A DNA stretch of 58,296 nt, taken from VRUE01 sp036271315. GTDB taxonomy: Bacteria; Actinomycetota; Thermoleophilia; Solirubrobacterales; 70-9. Positions 14,168-21,607 of this stretch are shown piece by piece. The notes under the pieces are model-generated. The model did no database searches, was not told the DNA's origin, and was given only the letters and a program-made list of their open reading frames with translations. The position numbers and the translations under genes are program-made. How positions within the stretch are numbered: position 1 is the first letter of the stretch; every line of letters begins with the position of its first letter. The DNA lies in the NCBI GenBank assembly GCA_036271315.1, contig DATBAV010000020.1, positions 1-58,296 of the forward strand, read 5' to 3'.

Positions 14168-14976
14168 CGGCGGAGACGATGGCGCATCGCTTGCTGGCGA
14201 TAGTCACCAATGACCCGCTCGGGCCCGAGCCCCTGCGCGAGATCCGTAACGGCAGCGAGGGAGTCGGCCTGCGAGTGGTGGTCCCGGCGGTGGAGGCGAA
14301 CCCGCTGCGACACACGCTCGGCGATATCGACGAGCCCAGGCGCGAGGCCGAGGCCCGGCTCGGGCGGGTACTCGGAGAGCTGCGCGAGAACGGCATCGAG
14401 GCCGGCGGCGAGGTGGGCGACCCCGATCCGATCCAGGCCGCCCAAGACGCGTTGCTGAAAGGGCCGGCGGACGAGATCTTGATCTTCGAGCACGAGCAGG
14501 CGCAGGCCCGCTGGTTCGAGGACGGTCTGCTGGAAAAGGCGGAAGCGGGGCTCGAGCCACCGCTGCGGATGGTCGTCCTGCACAGCGATCGGGACGGCAC
14601 CGAGCACGTCGTCGATGTCGAGACCACCGGTCCGGGCACTCACGATCCGGCCGAGGGCCACGAAGTCGGCACGGCTTACCTTCCCGGCCTCTCGCGCACC
14701 GATTTCGCCGGCATGGTCGCCGGCATCTTCGGCACCATCGTCGTCGCCGTCCTCGCCGCCGCGGTAACGGCCGACAACGGCAGCGTCAGTAGCCGCGCCG
14801 CCGCCGCGATCCTGATCGCGATCGGGATCGCCCTGGTCAACATGGCGCACGTCGTCGGCCTGACCCTGATGGAGAGCGTTCGCTATCGCGGCGGCTTCGC
14901 CAAGCTCTTCCGCTACCTCTCGCTGGTCGGCACCCCGCTGGCGGTGCTGGTCAACCTCGTCCTTCTCCTGGCCTGA
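14164..14976 (+). CDS. UspA-like domain protein with C-terminal membrane segments
   Basis: 270 aa from GTG 14164. The first ~150 residues look like a universal-stress-type Rossmann fold: HRLLAIVTNDPLGPEPLREI, a middle LRENGIEAGGEVGDPDPIQA, and DEILIFEHEQAQARWFEDGL. The last ~90 residues contain three hydrophobic helices (FAGMVAGIFGTIVVAVLAAA, AAAAILIAIGIALVNMAHVV and LFRYLSLVGTPLAVLVNLVL). The soluble domain would therefore be tethered to the membrane. It is translationally coupled to the acidic protein. The pairing suggests a stress or envelope role (inference). Confidence 0.72.
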   Translation: MTAETMAHRLLAIVTNDPLGPEPLREIRNGSEGVGLRVVVPAVEANPLRHTLGDIDEPRREAEARLGRVLGELRENGIEAGGEVGDPDPIQAAQDALLKGPADEILIFEHEQAQARWFEDGLLEKAEAGLEPPLRMVVLHSDRDGTEHVVDVETTGPGTHDPAEGHEVGTAYLPGLSRTDFAGMVAGIFGTIVVAVLAAAVTADNGSVSSRAAAAILIAIGIALVNMAHVVGLTLMESVRYRGGFAKLFRYLSLVGTPLAVLVNLVLLLA

Positions 14977-15016
14977 GAGGCCGCACCGCAAGCTGGTGAT
15001 CGGGGTCTGAGAGCCG

Positions 15017-15358
15017 TTAGCTTTCGGCGCCGGCCACGGCGCGCTGCAGCTGGCCCTTGCTCATCTTCGAGCGGCCTTCGATGCCGAGCTTCTTGGCGTC
15101 GTTGTAGAGCTGTTCGCGGGTGCGGGCGCCCAGTCCGCTGCCCGAGCGCTTGCCACCGCGGCTACTGGCGGAGCTACCGTTGGTCGAGCTGCGTGAGGAG
15201 GTTTTCGACTCCCCGGAGCGCGCCTTTTCCTTGTTGACGGCGCGGGCGGCGATCTGCTCGGCGCGTTTCTCCGGGCGACCGGCTTTCTTCTCGCTCTTCT
15301 TGATGTGCTCGTACTGTCGTGCTCGTTTGGTGCCTTTTTTTACTCCGCGTGGGGGCAT
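15017..15358 (-). CDS. Small basic protein with C-terminal SAP/Rho_N-like motif
   Basis: 113 aa, strongly basic. The N-terminus MPPRGVKKGTKRARQYEHIK and the following EKRAEQIAARAVNKEKARSG are typical of a widespread small protein often labelled 'plasmid stabilization protein' in databases, without proof of that role. A Ser/Gly-rich linker follows, then TREQLYNDAKKLGIEGRSKM, which resembles a Rho N-terminal/SAP-type helical motif that binds nucleic acid. It lies three bases downstream of the PfpI gene on the same strand. It may bind DNA or RNA. Confidence 0.8.
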   Translation of the reverse strand: MPPRGVKKGTKRARQYEHIKKSEKKAGRPEKRAEQIAARAVNKEKARSGESKTSSRSSTNGSSASSRGGKRSGSGLGARTREQLYNDAKKLGIEGRSKMSKGQLQRAVAGAES

Positions 15359-15361
15359 GGG

Positions 15362-15928
15362 TCAGCTCCTTTCGTCAGCTAGCGCCAGTGCGGCGAACTC
15401 CTCGACGAGCTTCGCGTTGAAAGCATCGAGGTCGTCGGGCTTGCGGCTGCTGACCAGGCCCTGGTCGACGTGGACTTCCTCATCGACCCACTCGGCGCCG
15501 GCGTTGCGCAGGTCGGTCTGCAGGCTCGGCCAGGAGGTGAGCGTGCGGCCATCGACGACGTCGGCGTTGATCAGGGTCCAGGGCGCGTGGCAGATCGCCC
15601 CGACCGGCTTGCCGGCCTCGAAGAAAGCGCGGACGAACTGGACCGCGTCGGTGTCGGTGCGCAGCTGGTCGGGATTGGCGACCCCGCCCGGCAGCACCAG
15701 GCCGTCGTAGTCGTCCGGGTCCGCCGCGCCCACAGCCTTGTCCGGGCTGAAGGTCTCACCCTTGTCGAGGTGGTTGAAGGCCTGGATCTCGTCCGTCTCG
15801 GGAGCGAGTAGATCGACCTCGGCACCGGCCTCGCGCAGCGCCTCGCGCGGACTGGTCAGCTCGACTTCCTCGACCCCCTCGTTGGCGACGAGGATGGCGA
15901 TTCTCTTGCCCTGCAACTGGTCTGACAT
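15362..15928 (-). CDS. PfpI/DJ-1-type intracellular protease or deglycase
   Basis: 188 aa; ATG 15928 is preceded by AAGGAG, so the open frame up to 16009 is not used. It starts GKRIAILVANEGVEEVELTS as in PfpI proteins. The nucleophile elbow is GAICHAPWTLINADVV with the catalytic Cys followed by His, and the early Glu (EEVE) that polarises it is present. The late DEEVHVDQGLVSSRKPDDL is also conserved in the family. Members are general stress proteins with amidase or deglycase activity in the cytosol. The basic protein follows directly in the same operon. Confidence 0.9.
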   Translation of the reverse strand: MSDQLQGKRIAILVANEGVEEVELTSPREALREAGAEVDLLAPETDEIQAFNHLDKGETFSPDKAVGAADPDDYDGLVLPGGVANPDQLRTDTDAVQFVRAFFEAGKPVGAICHAPWTLINADVVDGRTLTSWPSLQTDLRNAGAEWVDEEVHVDQGLVSSRKPDDLDAFNAKLVEEFAALALADERS

Positions 15929-15961
15929 CTGAAGCTCCTTTGAATCGATCTGAAGTGCGTC

Positions 15962-16064
15962 GCCGCCAGCCCGGACGCCTCTCCGCCTCGCGGCGGTTGG
16001 TCTTTTCACCCAAGCGGGAACCGGCCCAGCGCCGGTAAAAGCCGCCGGGATCCGGGCTGGCGGC
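15962..16064. repeat. 14-bp perfect inverted repeat with inner stem
   Basis: Arms GCCGCCAGCCCGGA (15962-15975) and its exact reverse complement (16051-16064) bracket 75 bases. Inside, GGCGG and CTTTT on the left can pair with AAAAGCCGCC on the right, giving a second stem with bulge. It fills the gap between two minus-strand genes (hydrolase stop and PfpI upstream region). Layout resembles the other palindromic elements of the window. Confidence 0.7.
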
Positions 16065-16072
16065 CGCTGCCG

Positions 16073-16975
16073 TTAAGTACCCCGGGGCGGTGAGGCAAAA
16101 CCGACCGCTCGCGCCGGGCATCGGCCCGAATTGTCGAGCCACGAACAGATCGCCGCGGTGAACGCGTCGTTGTTGTCGCCCGCGACCATGTGACCGGCGT
16201 GCGGGACCTCGGCCAAGGTCGCGTCGGCCGTGAGCTCGATGAACTCGCGTGCGATGGCGATGCTGAGCACATCGCTGTCGGCGCCGCGGACGAGCAGGCA
16301 GGGCAGGCGCAGGCGCGCAGCGGCGGTGGCGAGACGCGCGGAGAGCTCGGCCTGATCTTCGATCAGCGGACGAGCCTGCCTCAGCATCTCCGGGTCCCAG
16401 TGCCAGACCCAGCGACCGTTGTCGTCGAGTCGGAGATTGTGCCGCAGCCCGCTGAGATCGCGCGCCGGGGCGCGGTGCGGAAGGTAGGCGGCGACCGCCT
16501 CGGCAGCCTCGGCAAGACTGGCAAAGCCGTCCGGGCGCCCCTCCATGAAGCTCACGATCCGGCCGCCGCCAAGCGGCCGGAAGCGGTGGGCCACATCGAC
16601 TAGGACGAGCCCGCCGGCGGGTGCCTGCGGCGGCTCCGCGATCGCCAGCAGGCTGGCTATGCCGCCCAGCGAGGCTCCGATCACGATCGGGTTCGACCCG
16701 ACCGACGCGATTAGGGCACGAACGTCGGCGGCGAAATCCTCGAGCGCGTAGGACGGTGGCTGCGGGTGCGCACTCTCCCCATGGCCACGCAGATCGACGG
16801 TGACCGCCCGCCAACCGGCGTCCGCGAGGCTCGTCGCGGTCGCCTGCCACGCGTGCCGCGTCTGGCCGCCGCCATGCAGCATGAGCACGGGGGGCGCAGC
16901 TGGGTCGCCGAAAGAATCGGCGGCCAGCCGGACCCCTGCTGCCAGATCGAACCGGATAGCTGCCTGGGTGGTCAT
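16073..16975 (-). CDS. Alpha/beta-fold hydrolase
   Basis: 300 aa. It carries the oxyanion-hole motif MLHGGGQTRHAW, VDLRGHGES, and the nucleophile elbow VIGASLGGIA with Ser. The acid is in LLVRGADSDVLS and the catalytic His in VPHAGHMVAGDN, so the full Ser-Asp-His triad is present. Substrate unknown; epoxide hydrolase or lactonase-like relatives are common. Its start overlaps the TetR stop by four bases, so it is probably co-transcribed with, and controlled by, that repressor. Confidence 0.9.
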   Translation of the reverse strand: MTTQAAIRFDLAAGVRLAADSFGDPAAPPVLMLHGGGQTRHAWQATATSLADAGWRAVTVDLRGHGESAHPQPPSYALEDFAADVRALIASVGSNPIVIGASLGGIASLLAIAEPPQAPAGGLVLVDVAHRFRPLGGGRIVSFMEGRPDGFASLAEAAEAVAAYLPHRAPARDLSGLRHNLRLDDNGRWVWHWDPEMLRQARPLIEDQAELSARLATAAARLRLPCLLVRGADSDVLSIAIAREFIELTADATLAEVPHAGHMVAGDNNDAFTAAICSWLDNSGRCPARAVGFASPPRGT

Positions 16976-17613
16976 GGCTCGCCGCGACCGCGCAACGGCC
17001 CGGAGAGGTCCTCGTGCCAGTCCACTCCGGCGCCCGCGGCGAATACCACATCGACCGCGAAGCGCACGCGCTTGCGAAACTCCGCATCGGAGATCTGGCC
17101 CGCCGCCCAGAGACGCAGTACGCCCCCGCAGGCCATCGCTATGTGCCCGGCCAGTGCCTCGACGTGAAGGTCGGGCCTCAGCATCCCGGACTCCTGCCCA
17201 CGGCGCAACGCGGCCCGCAACGGCGGAATCGGGTTCTCTTGCAGCAGCGCGCCGCTGCGCCCCCAGCTGTTGAGGAGACGCTTGGAGACGGCGGCGTCGG
17301 CGATGAAAAGCTCAGTCGTCTCGCCGACGACCCTATGAGCCTGAGCGCGCGGATCGTCGTCAGCCGCAATGACGTGGCGCTGGTCGAGCTCGCGCAGAAA
17401 GTCCTCGCACAGCGCCGCCCACAGCTGCTCTCGCGTTCCGAGGAGATTGAAGACGGTCGCCGGGGACAGGTCTGCCAGCGCGGCGATGCGGTCGACCGTC
17501 GGCACCTGGTCTGGGTGCTCTCGCAGGAGGACGCGGATCGCCTCGAGAATGCGCTCGCGGCGCTGCTGCTTATTGCGCTCGCGCAGGCCGACGGCTGGAG
17601 CAGAGTCTGGCAT
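16972..17613 (-). CDS. TetR-family transcriptional regulator
   Basis: 213 aa from ATG 17613. The N-terminal helix-turn-helix reads RERILEAIRVLLREHPDQVP then TVDRIAALADLSPATVFNLL, with the recognition helix at the end. The C-terminal ligand domain ends VDVVFAAGAGVDWHED. ATG is only three bases from a 32-base perfect palindrome (17617-17648), its likely operator, so upstream in-frame codons are excluded. It is the first gene of a two-gene unit with the alpha/beta hydrolase. Confidence 0.9.
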   Translation of the reverse strand: MPDSAPAVGLRERNKQQRRERILEAIRVLLREHPDQVPTVDRIAALADLSPATVFNLLGTREQLWAALCEDFLRELDQRHVIAADDDPRAQAHRVVGETTELFIADAAVSKRLLNSWGRSGALLQENPIPPLRAALRRGQESGMLRPDLHVEALAGHIAMACGGVLRLWAAGQISDAEFRKRVRFAVDVVFAAGAGVDWHEDLSGPLRGRGEP

Positions 17614-17616
17614 CAG

Positions 17617-17648
17617 GCAGAAACTTAGAGGACACTCTAAGTTTCTGC
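17617..17648. promoter_or_regulatory. Perfect TetR operator palindrome
   Basis: GCAGAAACTTAGAG (17617-17630) and its exact reverse complement (17635-17648) are separated by GACA. The palindrome abuts the TetR start codon on one side and lies 11 bases from the stop of the ATP-grasp gene on the other. Such length and symmetry suit two TetR dimers. As the only symmetric site before the tetR-hydrolase unit, it predicts autoregulation. Confidence 0.7.
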
Positions 17649-17659
17649 AACTCTCCGAC

Positions 17660-18859
17660 TCAGAGCGACGCCACCCGACAAATCTCCTCGCGCAGCCGCG
17701 CTGGGTCGGCGTCCCAGGCAAGCAGCGAGCAGGCGATCGGGTAAGGCGCCGGGAGGATCTCGACGCGGTGCTCGCAACTAATCGCCGGGGGTCGAGCCTC
17801 GCCGGCGGCGGGGCGGGGAAACCAGAGCCAGGCGGCGGAGACTCCGGTCGGCACTGGCGAGGCACCGGGCTCGCCGGCCTGGACACGGAGGTTCAGGTAT
17901 TCGAGGTGAACGCCAGAGTGCAGCACCGCGATCTCGGAGATCAGGCCCCCCGGCGCGCGCGCCGCGGTCTCGAGGAAGACGGCTCGCCCCGACGGTTCGC
18001 GGACGAACTCGGTGTGGATCACGAACTGCCCGGCGCCGCCCAGCGCCGCAACCACCGCCCGGTTGAGGGCCTCGCCCTGCTCCGCCACCTCCTCCTCGGG
18101 GGCGATCGCGATGCTGCCGATCGCCCCGCCACCCTCCAGGGCGAGCGGCGAGCCGATGTACTCGCCCACCAGCAGCGGTCTCACCCGCCCGTCCTGCACC
18201 AGCGCATTGGCGTGGAAGAGCGTCCCCTCGAGGAACGACTCGGCCTCCCAGCCGCGCTCGCCGGCATGGACCCGAAGCCAGCGCTCCAGCCCCGCGGCCG
18301 AGTCGATGGCGACAACGCCCCGATTGTTCGCCTCCCGCCGCGGCTTGACGACGATCCTTGGCCCGAGAGCGCCGAGGATCTCTTCGGCTGCCGCCTCGCT
18401 CGGAGGAGGCACCGGCTCGAGCGGCAAGAAGGCGGGCACAGCAACGCCCGCCGCGGCCAGCGTCTCCTTCATCAGCACCTTGTCCCGGTAGAGGGCGACC
18501 GACACCCCGAGCCGCTGCGGCAGCTCGAGGTCACGGCGCAGCGTGGCGCAGCGCTCAAGGCAGTATTCGTCGTTGGTCACCAGCTCCAGCCGGCGATCTG
18601 CGGCGGCCTCCCGCAGCCGCTCCCCCCACGACCCGGCCGGCGCGACCTCGACCGGCACCGTCGCCGGAACCCACGGCCGCAGCGCGTTCTCGATCGGCCC
18701 GTCGGTGAGGATTCGCGGCTCGAACCGCTCGAGTGGAAAGGCCGCATCGAGGTCGCCGGCGATCGGCTGCACCGATTGCAGCACCACCACCTGGGTCTTT
18801 TCGTCGACGGGAGTTGTCAAGGCCACTTCTCCCGGAGCCATCAACGTCGGCGCGGGCAA
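17660..18859 (-). CDS. ATP-grasp ligase (carboxylate-amine ligase-like)
   Basis: 399 aa; ATG 18841 is an alternative start. The layout is that of ATP-grasp enzymes of the PurK/BtrJ/L-amino-acid ligase kind: an N-terminal Rossmann-like domain, the Lys of YRDKVLMKETLAAAGVAVPA, the ATP-binding IVVKPRREANNRGVVAI, an Asp/Glu set in EAESFLEG, and the metal site HTEFVREPSGRAVFLETAAR. These form an amide or peptide bond through an acyl phosphate. Product unknown; no biosynthetic partner is adjacent, only TetR and tRNA-Thr. Confidence 0.82.
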   Translation of the reverse strand: MPAPTLMAPGEVALTTPVDEKTQVVVLQSVQPIAGDLDAAFPLERFEPRILTDGPIENALRPWVPATVPVEVAPAGSWGERLREAAADRRLELVTNDEYCLERCATLRRDLELPQRLGVSVALYRDKVLMKETLAAAGVAVPAFLPLEPVPPPSEAAAEEILGALGPRIVVKPRREANNRGVVAIDSAAGLERWLRVHAGERGWEAESFLEGTLFHANALVQDGRVRPLLVGEYIGSPLALEGGGAIGSIAIAPEEEVAEQGEALNRAVVAALGGAGQFVIHTEFVREPSGRAVFLETAARAPGGLISEIAVLHSGVHLEYLNLRVQAGEPGASPVPTGVSAAWLWFPRPAAGEARPPAISCEHRVEILPAPYPIACSLLAWDADPARLREEICRVASL

Positions 18860-18945
18860 CGGAGACTACGAGCCAGCGGACAGGAGACAGCAATCCTCGT
18901 GGCCACCGGGTATCCGATGTGGTGCCGGCCCCGCGCCTTTGGCTC

Positions 18946-18951
18946 TAGAAT
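18946..18951 (+). promoter_or_regulatory. -10 box of the tRNA-Thr promoter
   Basis: TAGAAT lies nine bases upstream of tRNA-Thr. The tRNA-Tyr gene has the same hexamer. The -35 is not clear. Confidence 0.55.
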
Positions 18952-18960
18952 GCGCCGCAC

Positions 18961-19033
18961 GCCGACGTAGCTCAGTTGGTAGAGCACTTCACTCGTAATG
19001 AAGGGGTCCCCGGTTCGAATCCGGGCGTCGGCT
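18961..19033 (+). tRNA. tRNA-Thr (anticodon CGT)
   Basis: A 73-base cloverleaf: acceptor GCCGACG/CGTCGGC, D arm GCTCAGTTGGTAGAGC, anticodon stem CTTCA/TGAAG around CTCGTAA (anticodon CGT, reading ACG codons), and T arm CCCGGTTCGAATCCGGG. Discriminator T; CCA is not encoded. ACG-reading tRNA suits the high GC content. Confidence 0.96.
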
Positions 19034-19094
19034 TCCTATCTCAGAGCGGTAAGGGCGGACCAGGTCGTCGCCGGCGCTAGAGCAAAGGTAATAT

Positions 19095-19114
19095 GTCGAT
19101 GGTGATATATCGAC
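19095..19114. promoter_or_regulatory. Candidate PadR operator
   Basis: GTCGAT and ATCGAC lie in inverted order with an eight-base spacer, within an A+T-rich stretch (ATATGTCGATGGTGATATAT). It sits 43 bases before the PadR start, in the expected promoter area. PadR proteins usually bind such sites and repress themselves. Confidence 0.45.
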
Positions 19115-19157
19115 GCCCTCAGGCTGAGAGCGCATCGGGTTCCGTGGTGTCGGTTAC

Positions 19158-19751
19158 GTGACCTCCACTGACCCCGATTCGGTTGGCCGTCCTGCACCGG
19201 CGATCAAGCTGACACCGACCTCCTACCTGGTGCTTGGCATGGTTCGGCTTGGGGTCAGCTCCGGGTACCGGATCAAGAAAGCCGCCGATCAGTCCACTCA
19301 GAACTTCTGGCCGACCTCCTTGGCGATGGTCTACCCCGAGCTCGCGAGGCTGGAGGCGGCGGGATTGCTGAAACGGCGCAGCAATCCTCATGGCGGTCGA
19401 GCGCGGTCGGCGTACACGATCACCGCCAAGGGCGAAAAGGCGCTTGGTTCATGGTTGCGCTCGACGAAAGTGGAGCAGGTGCAGATACGGGACGAAGCGA
19501 TGCTGAGGCTCTTCCTCGCCGACGCCCTGGACCATGAGGGTCAGCTCGAGCTGGTTCGGAGGCTGCGTGCGCGCAACAAGAAGATCGCGGATGAACTGAA
19601 GAGTGAGGTCGTGCCGCAAGCCGAGGCGCTCGAATCGCACGGGATTCGCTACGTGGCAGCGGCGGCACGGCTTTCCGCCGACCTGATCGAGCATGCCGAG
19701 AGCCGGCTTGGGGAACTAGAGAGCGAGCTGAGCGACAGCGAGCCCAGCTAG
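19158..19751 (+). CDS. PadR-family transcriptional regulator
   Basis: 197 aa from GTG 19158. The winged helix is clear: SYLVLGMVRLGVSSGYRIKK, then SLAMVYPELARLEAAGLLKR with the recognition helix, and the wing GGRARSAYTITAKGEKALGS. The C-terminal part (DALDHEGQLELVRRLRARNK onward) is the Vir-type helical dimerisation domain of two-domain PadR proteins. Ligand and targets unknown. Its stop overlaps that of the convergent secreted-protein gene by four bases. Confidence 0.9.
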   Translation: MTSTDPDSVGRPAPAIKLTPTSYLVLGMVRLGVSSGYRIKKAADQSTQNFWPTSLAMVYPELARLEAAGLLKRRSNPHGGRARSAYTITAKGEKALGSWLRSTKVEQVQIRDEAMLRLFLADALDHEGQLELVRRLRARNKKIADELKSEVVPQAEALESHGIRYVAAAARLSADLIEHAESRLGELESELSDSEPS

Positions 19752-20551
19752 CCGCTCGACTTACACGCCTGCACCACGTTGCCGGTCAGATCGGTGCCGT
19801 CGTCGAACGCCACTTCGACCTGGGCGCCAAAGTGGCCGTTTGCACACTCGGCGCTGAGGAATGAGTGCCTCTTGCCCATGTACGTCCACTTTCGGTCGAT
19901 CGTGAAGTCGGCGCTGTTGAACGATCCGGCTCCACCGGCGATCTTGGGAATCGAGACCGAGATCTTGTAGCCGTACGCACCGGTGGCCTTCGACACTTTG
20001 CCGACCGCGATCAGAGCGGTGGGCACGGGAACGTCGGCGTAGACGTAGTAGAACTGCTCGTTGTAGCCGCCGCCCCCATATCCCCCACCGCCCTCCGAGG
20101 GACCGTTGAAGGCGAGAAGCGGCCCCTTGGCCTCGAAAGCGGCCTGTTCGGGGAACTGCACCTGGGCGGTGGAGGTTCCCTTGCCGAGCAGAGCGTCGCC
20201 GCAATTCTTCATCGCCTGCGCAGGAGCGGTGGCCTGGAGCTTCGCCAGGGTGCAGGTCGGCAGGCCCGTGGTGTCGAGCTTAATGTGCTTGTCGATCAGC
20301 AGCTCGGTGCCCAGAGCTGCCGGGATGTGGCTGCCGTCGCGGGTCGAAACGGTGGCGCTGCCGTGGAAGCCGATCGGCGCCGGCTCGTTCTTGGGCAGCA
20401 CGCTGGGGCTGGTGGAGCCGCTGATCTTGATCATCAGGTTTCCGGCCAGAACCGTGACCGGCGAAGCGCCCGCTGCCGCCACGAGAATGGCTCCAATAAT
20501 CGTGGCAAGCATCGCCAAAACCCCCACCTGATGCCCTCGAGCTCGCTTCAT
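19748..20551 (-). CDS. Secreted protein of unknown function
   Basis: 267 aa. An N-terminal basic stretch and MLATIIGAILVAAAGASPVT form a signal peptide. The mature part is rich in strands (KISGSTSPSVLPKNEPAPIG, GFHGSATVSTRDGSHIPAAL), has two likely disulfide pairs (CTLAKLQATAPAQAMKNC, and Cys in AECANGHF with VQACKSSG), and a glycine loop SEGGGGYGGGGYNEQFYYVY. No catalytic motif is recognised. I think related exported proteins are common in soil actinobacteria of this group (from memory). An adhesin or surface role is possible. Confidence 0.7.
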   Translation of the reverse strand: MKRARGHQVGVLAMLATIIGAILVAAAGASPVTVLAGNLMIKISGSTSPSVLPKNEPAPIGFHGSATVSTRDGSHIPAALGTELLIDKHIKLDTTGLPTCTLAKLQATAPAQAMKNCGDALLGKGTSTAQVQFPEQAAFEAKGPLLAFNGPSEGGGGYGGGGYNEQFYYVYADVPVPTALIAVGKVSKATGAYGYKISVSIPKIAGGAGSFNSADFTIDRKWTYMGKRHSFLSAECANGHFGAQVEVAFDDGTDLTGNVVQACKSSG

Positions 20552-20688
20552 GTCCCCTCCGCCCCTCGGTTGAACTAGTCGGAGCGATGTATCGAAGCCG
20601 ATAGTTCAACCATGCGCAATGGGTCCCACGGGACCAGTCCTTTAAGCCCGATTACGCCAGACCTGGCTCAGACGCCTATTGCACTCGT

Positions 20689-21600
20689 TCATCGTCCCGG
20701 CGCGACGACGTGGGTGAGCTTCTCGGGGTTTCGCAGGTTGTCGATCGCGACGATGCGACCGTCGTCGAAGGCGAAGGACATCACGTTGAGGGCGATTCCG
20801 TCATAGGTGACGACTCCGAGGGCGCCGTTTACATTGGCCAGCTGGACACTCAGGGGACGACCGTCGCGCAGGCGCTTGCGCTCCAGGGCAAGCAGAGCGC
20901 CGGCGACGCGCTCGGCGCCGTGCAGGGGGAGGCGCGCAGCGGGGACGCGTCCCCCACCGTCGGAGCGCATCACCACGGTGGGATCGAGGACGTCGAGCAG
21001 CTGCTCGAGGCTGCCGGCCGCGCAGGCGGTGGCGAAAGCGGAGACGATGCGTGCCTGCTCCTCGCGAGTGGCTGGGAAGCGGGGCTTGGCGGCGGCAACG
21101 TTGCGGCGGGCGCGGGCCGCGAGCTGGCGGACCGAGTCCGAGGAGCGGCCGACCAACTCAGCGACTTCGGCGAAGGGCATGCCGAAGCTGTCGTGGAGCA
21201 GGAACGCGGTGCGTTCGGCGGGGCTGAGGCGTTCGAGGACGATCAACAATGCCGCGGCGACCGACTCGTCGAGCGTGATCCGGTCCTCCGGGCTTTCCTC
21301 GTTCAGGCCGGCGACAAGGGGCTCGGGAAGCCACTCGCCGACGTAGCTCTCACGCTTGTGCCGGGCGCTGTCGAGGGCATCGAGCGAGAGGCGGGCGACG
21401 ACGGTCATCAGCCAGGCGGGCAGGCTCTCGATCCGTTCGCTGTCGGCGCGCTGCAGGCGCATCCACGCGTCCTGAACGACTTCTTCAGCATCGGCGACCC
21501 CACCGAGAATGCCGTAGGCGACCTGGAAGAGCTGCGGTCGGAGCTGCTCGAAGGCAGTGGTGAGGCGATCCGTCTCGGCCAGCCGGCTGTCCGCTTTCAT
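20689..21600 (-). CDS. ECF41-type RNA polymerase sigma factor with SnoaL-like extension
   Basis: 303 aa. Region 2 (LFQVAYGILGGVADAEEVVQ, then DAWMRLQRAD) and region 4 (LSPAERTAFLLHDSFGMPFA, EVAELVGRSSDSVRQLAARA) are those of an ECF sigma factor. WLPEP at 90-94 in the linker, DGGGR at 214-218 and NPEKL near 291-295 are the three hallmarks of group ECF41, whose C-terminal SnoaL-like domain regulates the sigma factor itself in place of an anti-sigma. It starts seven bases after the stop of the oxidoreductase gene, so it lies in the operon it should control: the upstream promoter matches the ECF41 consensus. Confidence 0.93.
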   Translation of the reverse strand: MKADSRLAETDRLTTAFEQLRPQLFQVAYGILGGVADAEEVVQDAWMRLQRADSERIESLPAWLMTVVARLSLDALDSARHKRESYVGEWLPEPLVAGLNEESPEDRITLDESVAAALLIVLERLSPAERTAFLLHDSFGMPFAEVAELVGRSSDSVRQLAARARRNVAAAKPRFPATREEQARIVSAFATACAAGSLEQLLDVLDPTVVMRSDGGGRVPAARLPLHGAERVAGALLALERKRLRDGRPLSVQLANVNGALGVVTYDGIALNVMSFAFDDGRIVAIDNLRNPEKLTHVVAPGR

Positions 21601-21607
21601 CCCAGAC

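Noticed and set aside
13722..14991. Long minus-strand frames opposite the acidic and UspA-like genes
   Set aside because: Arg/Ser/Pro-rich shadow translations; the plus-strand genes have a coupled start-stop and ordered hydrophobic helices.
18961..19033. tRNA-Thr as an attachment site of a genomic island
   Set aside because: No repeat of the tRNA 3' end and no integrase was seen nearby.
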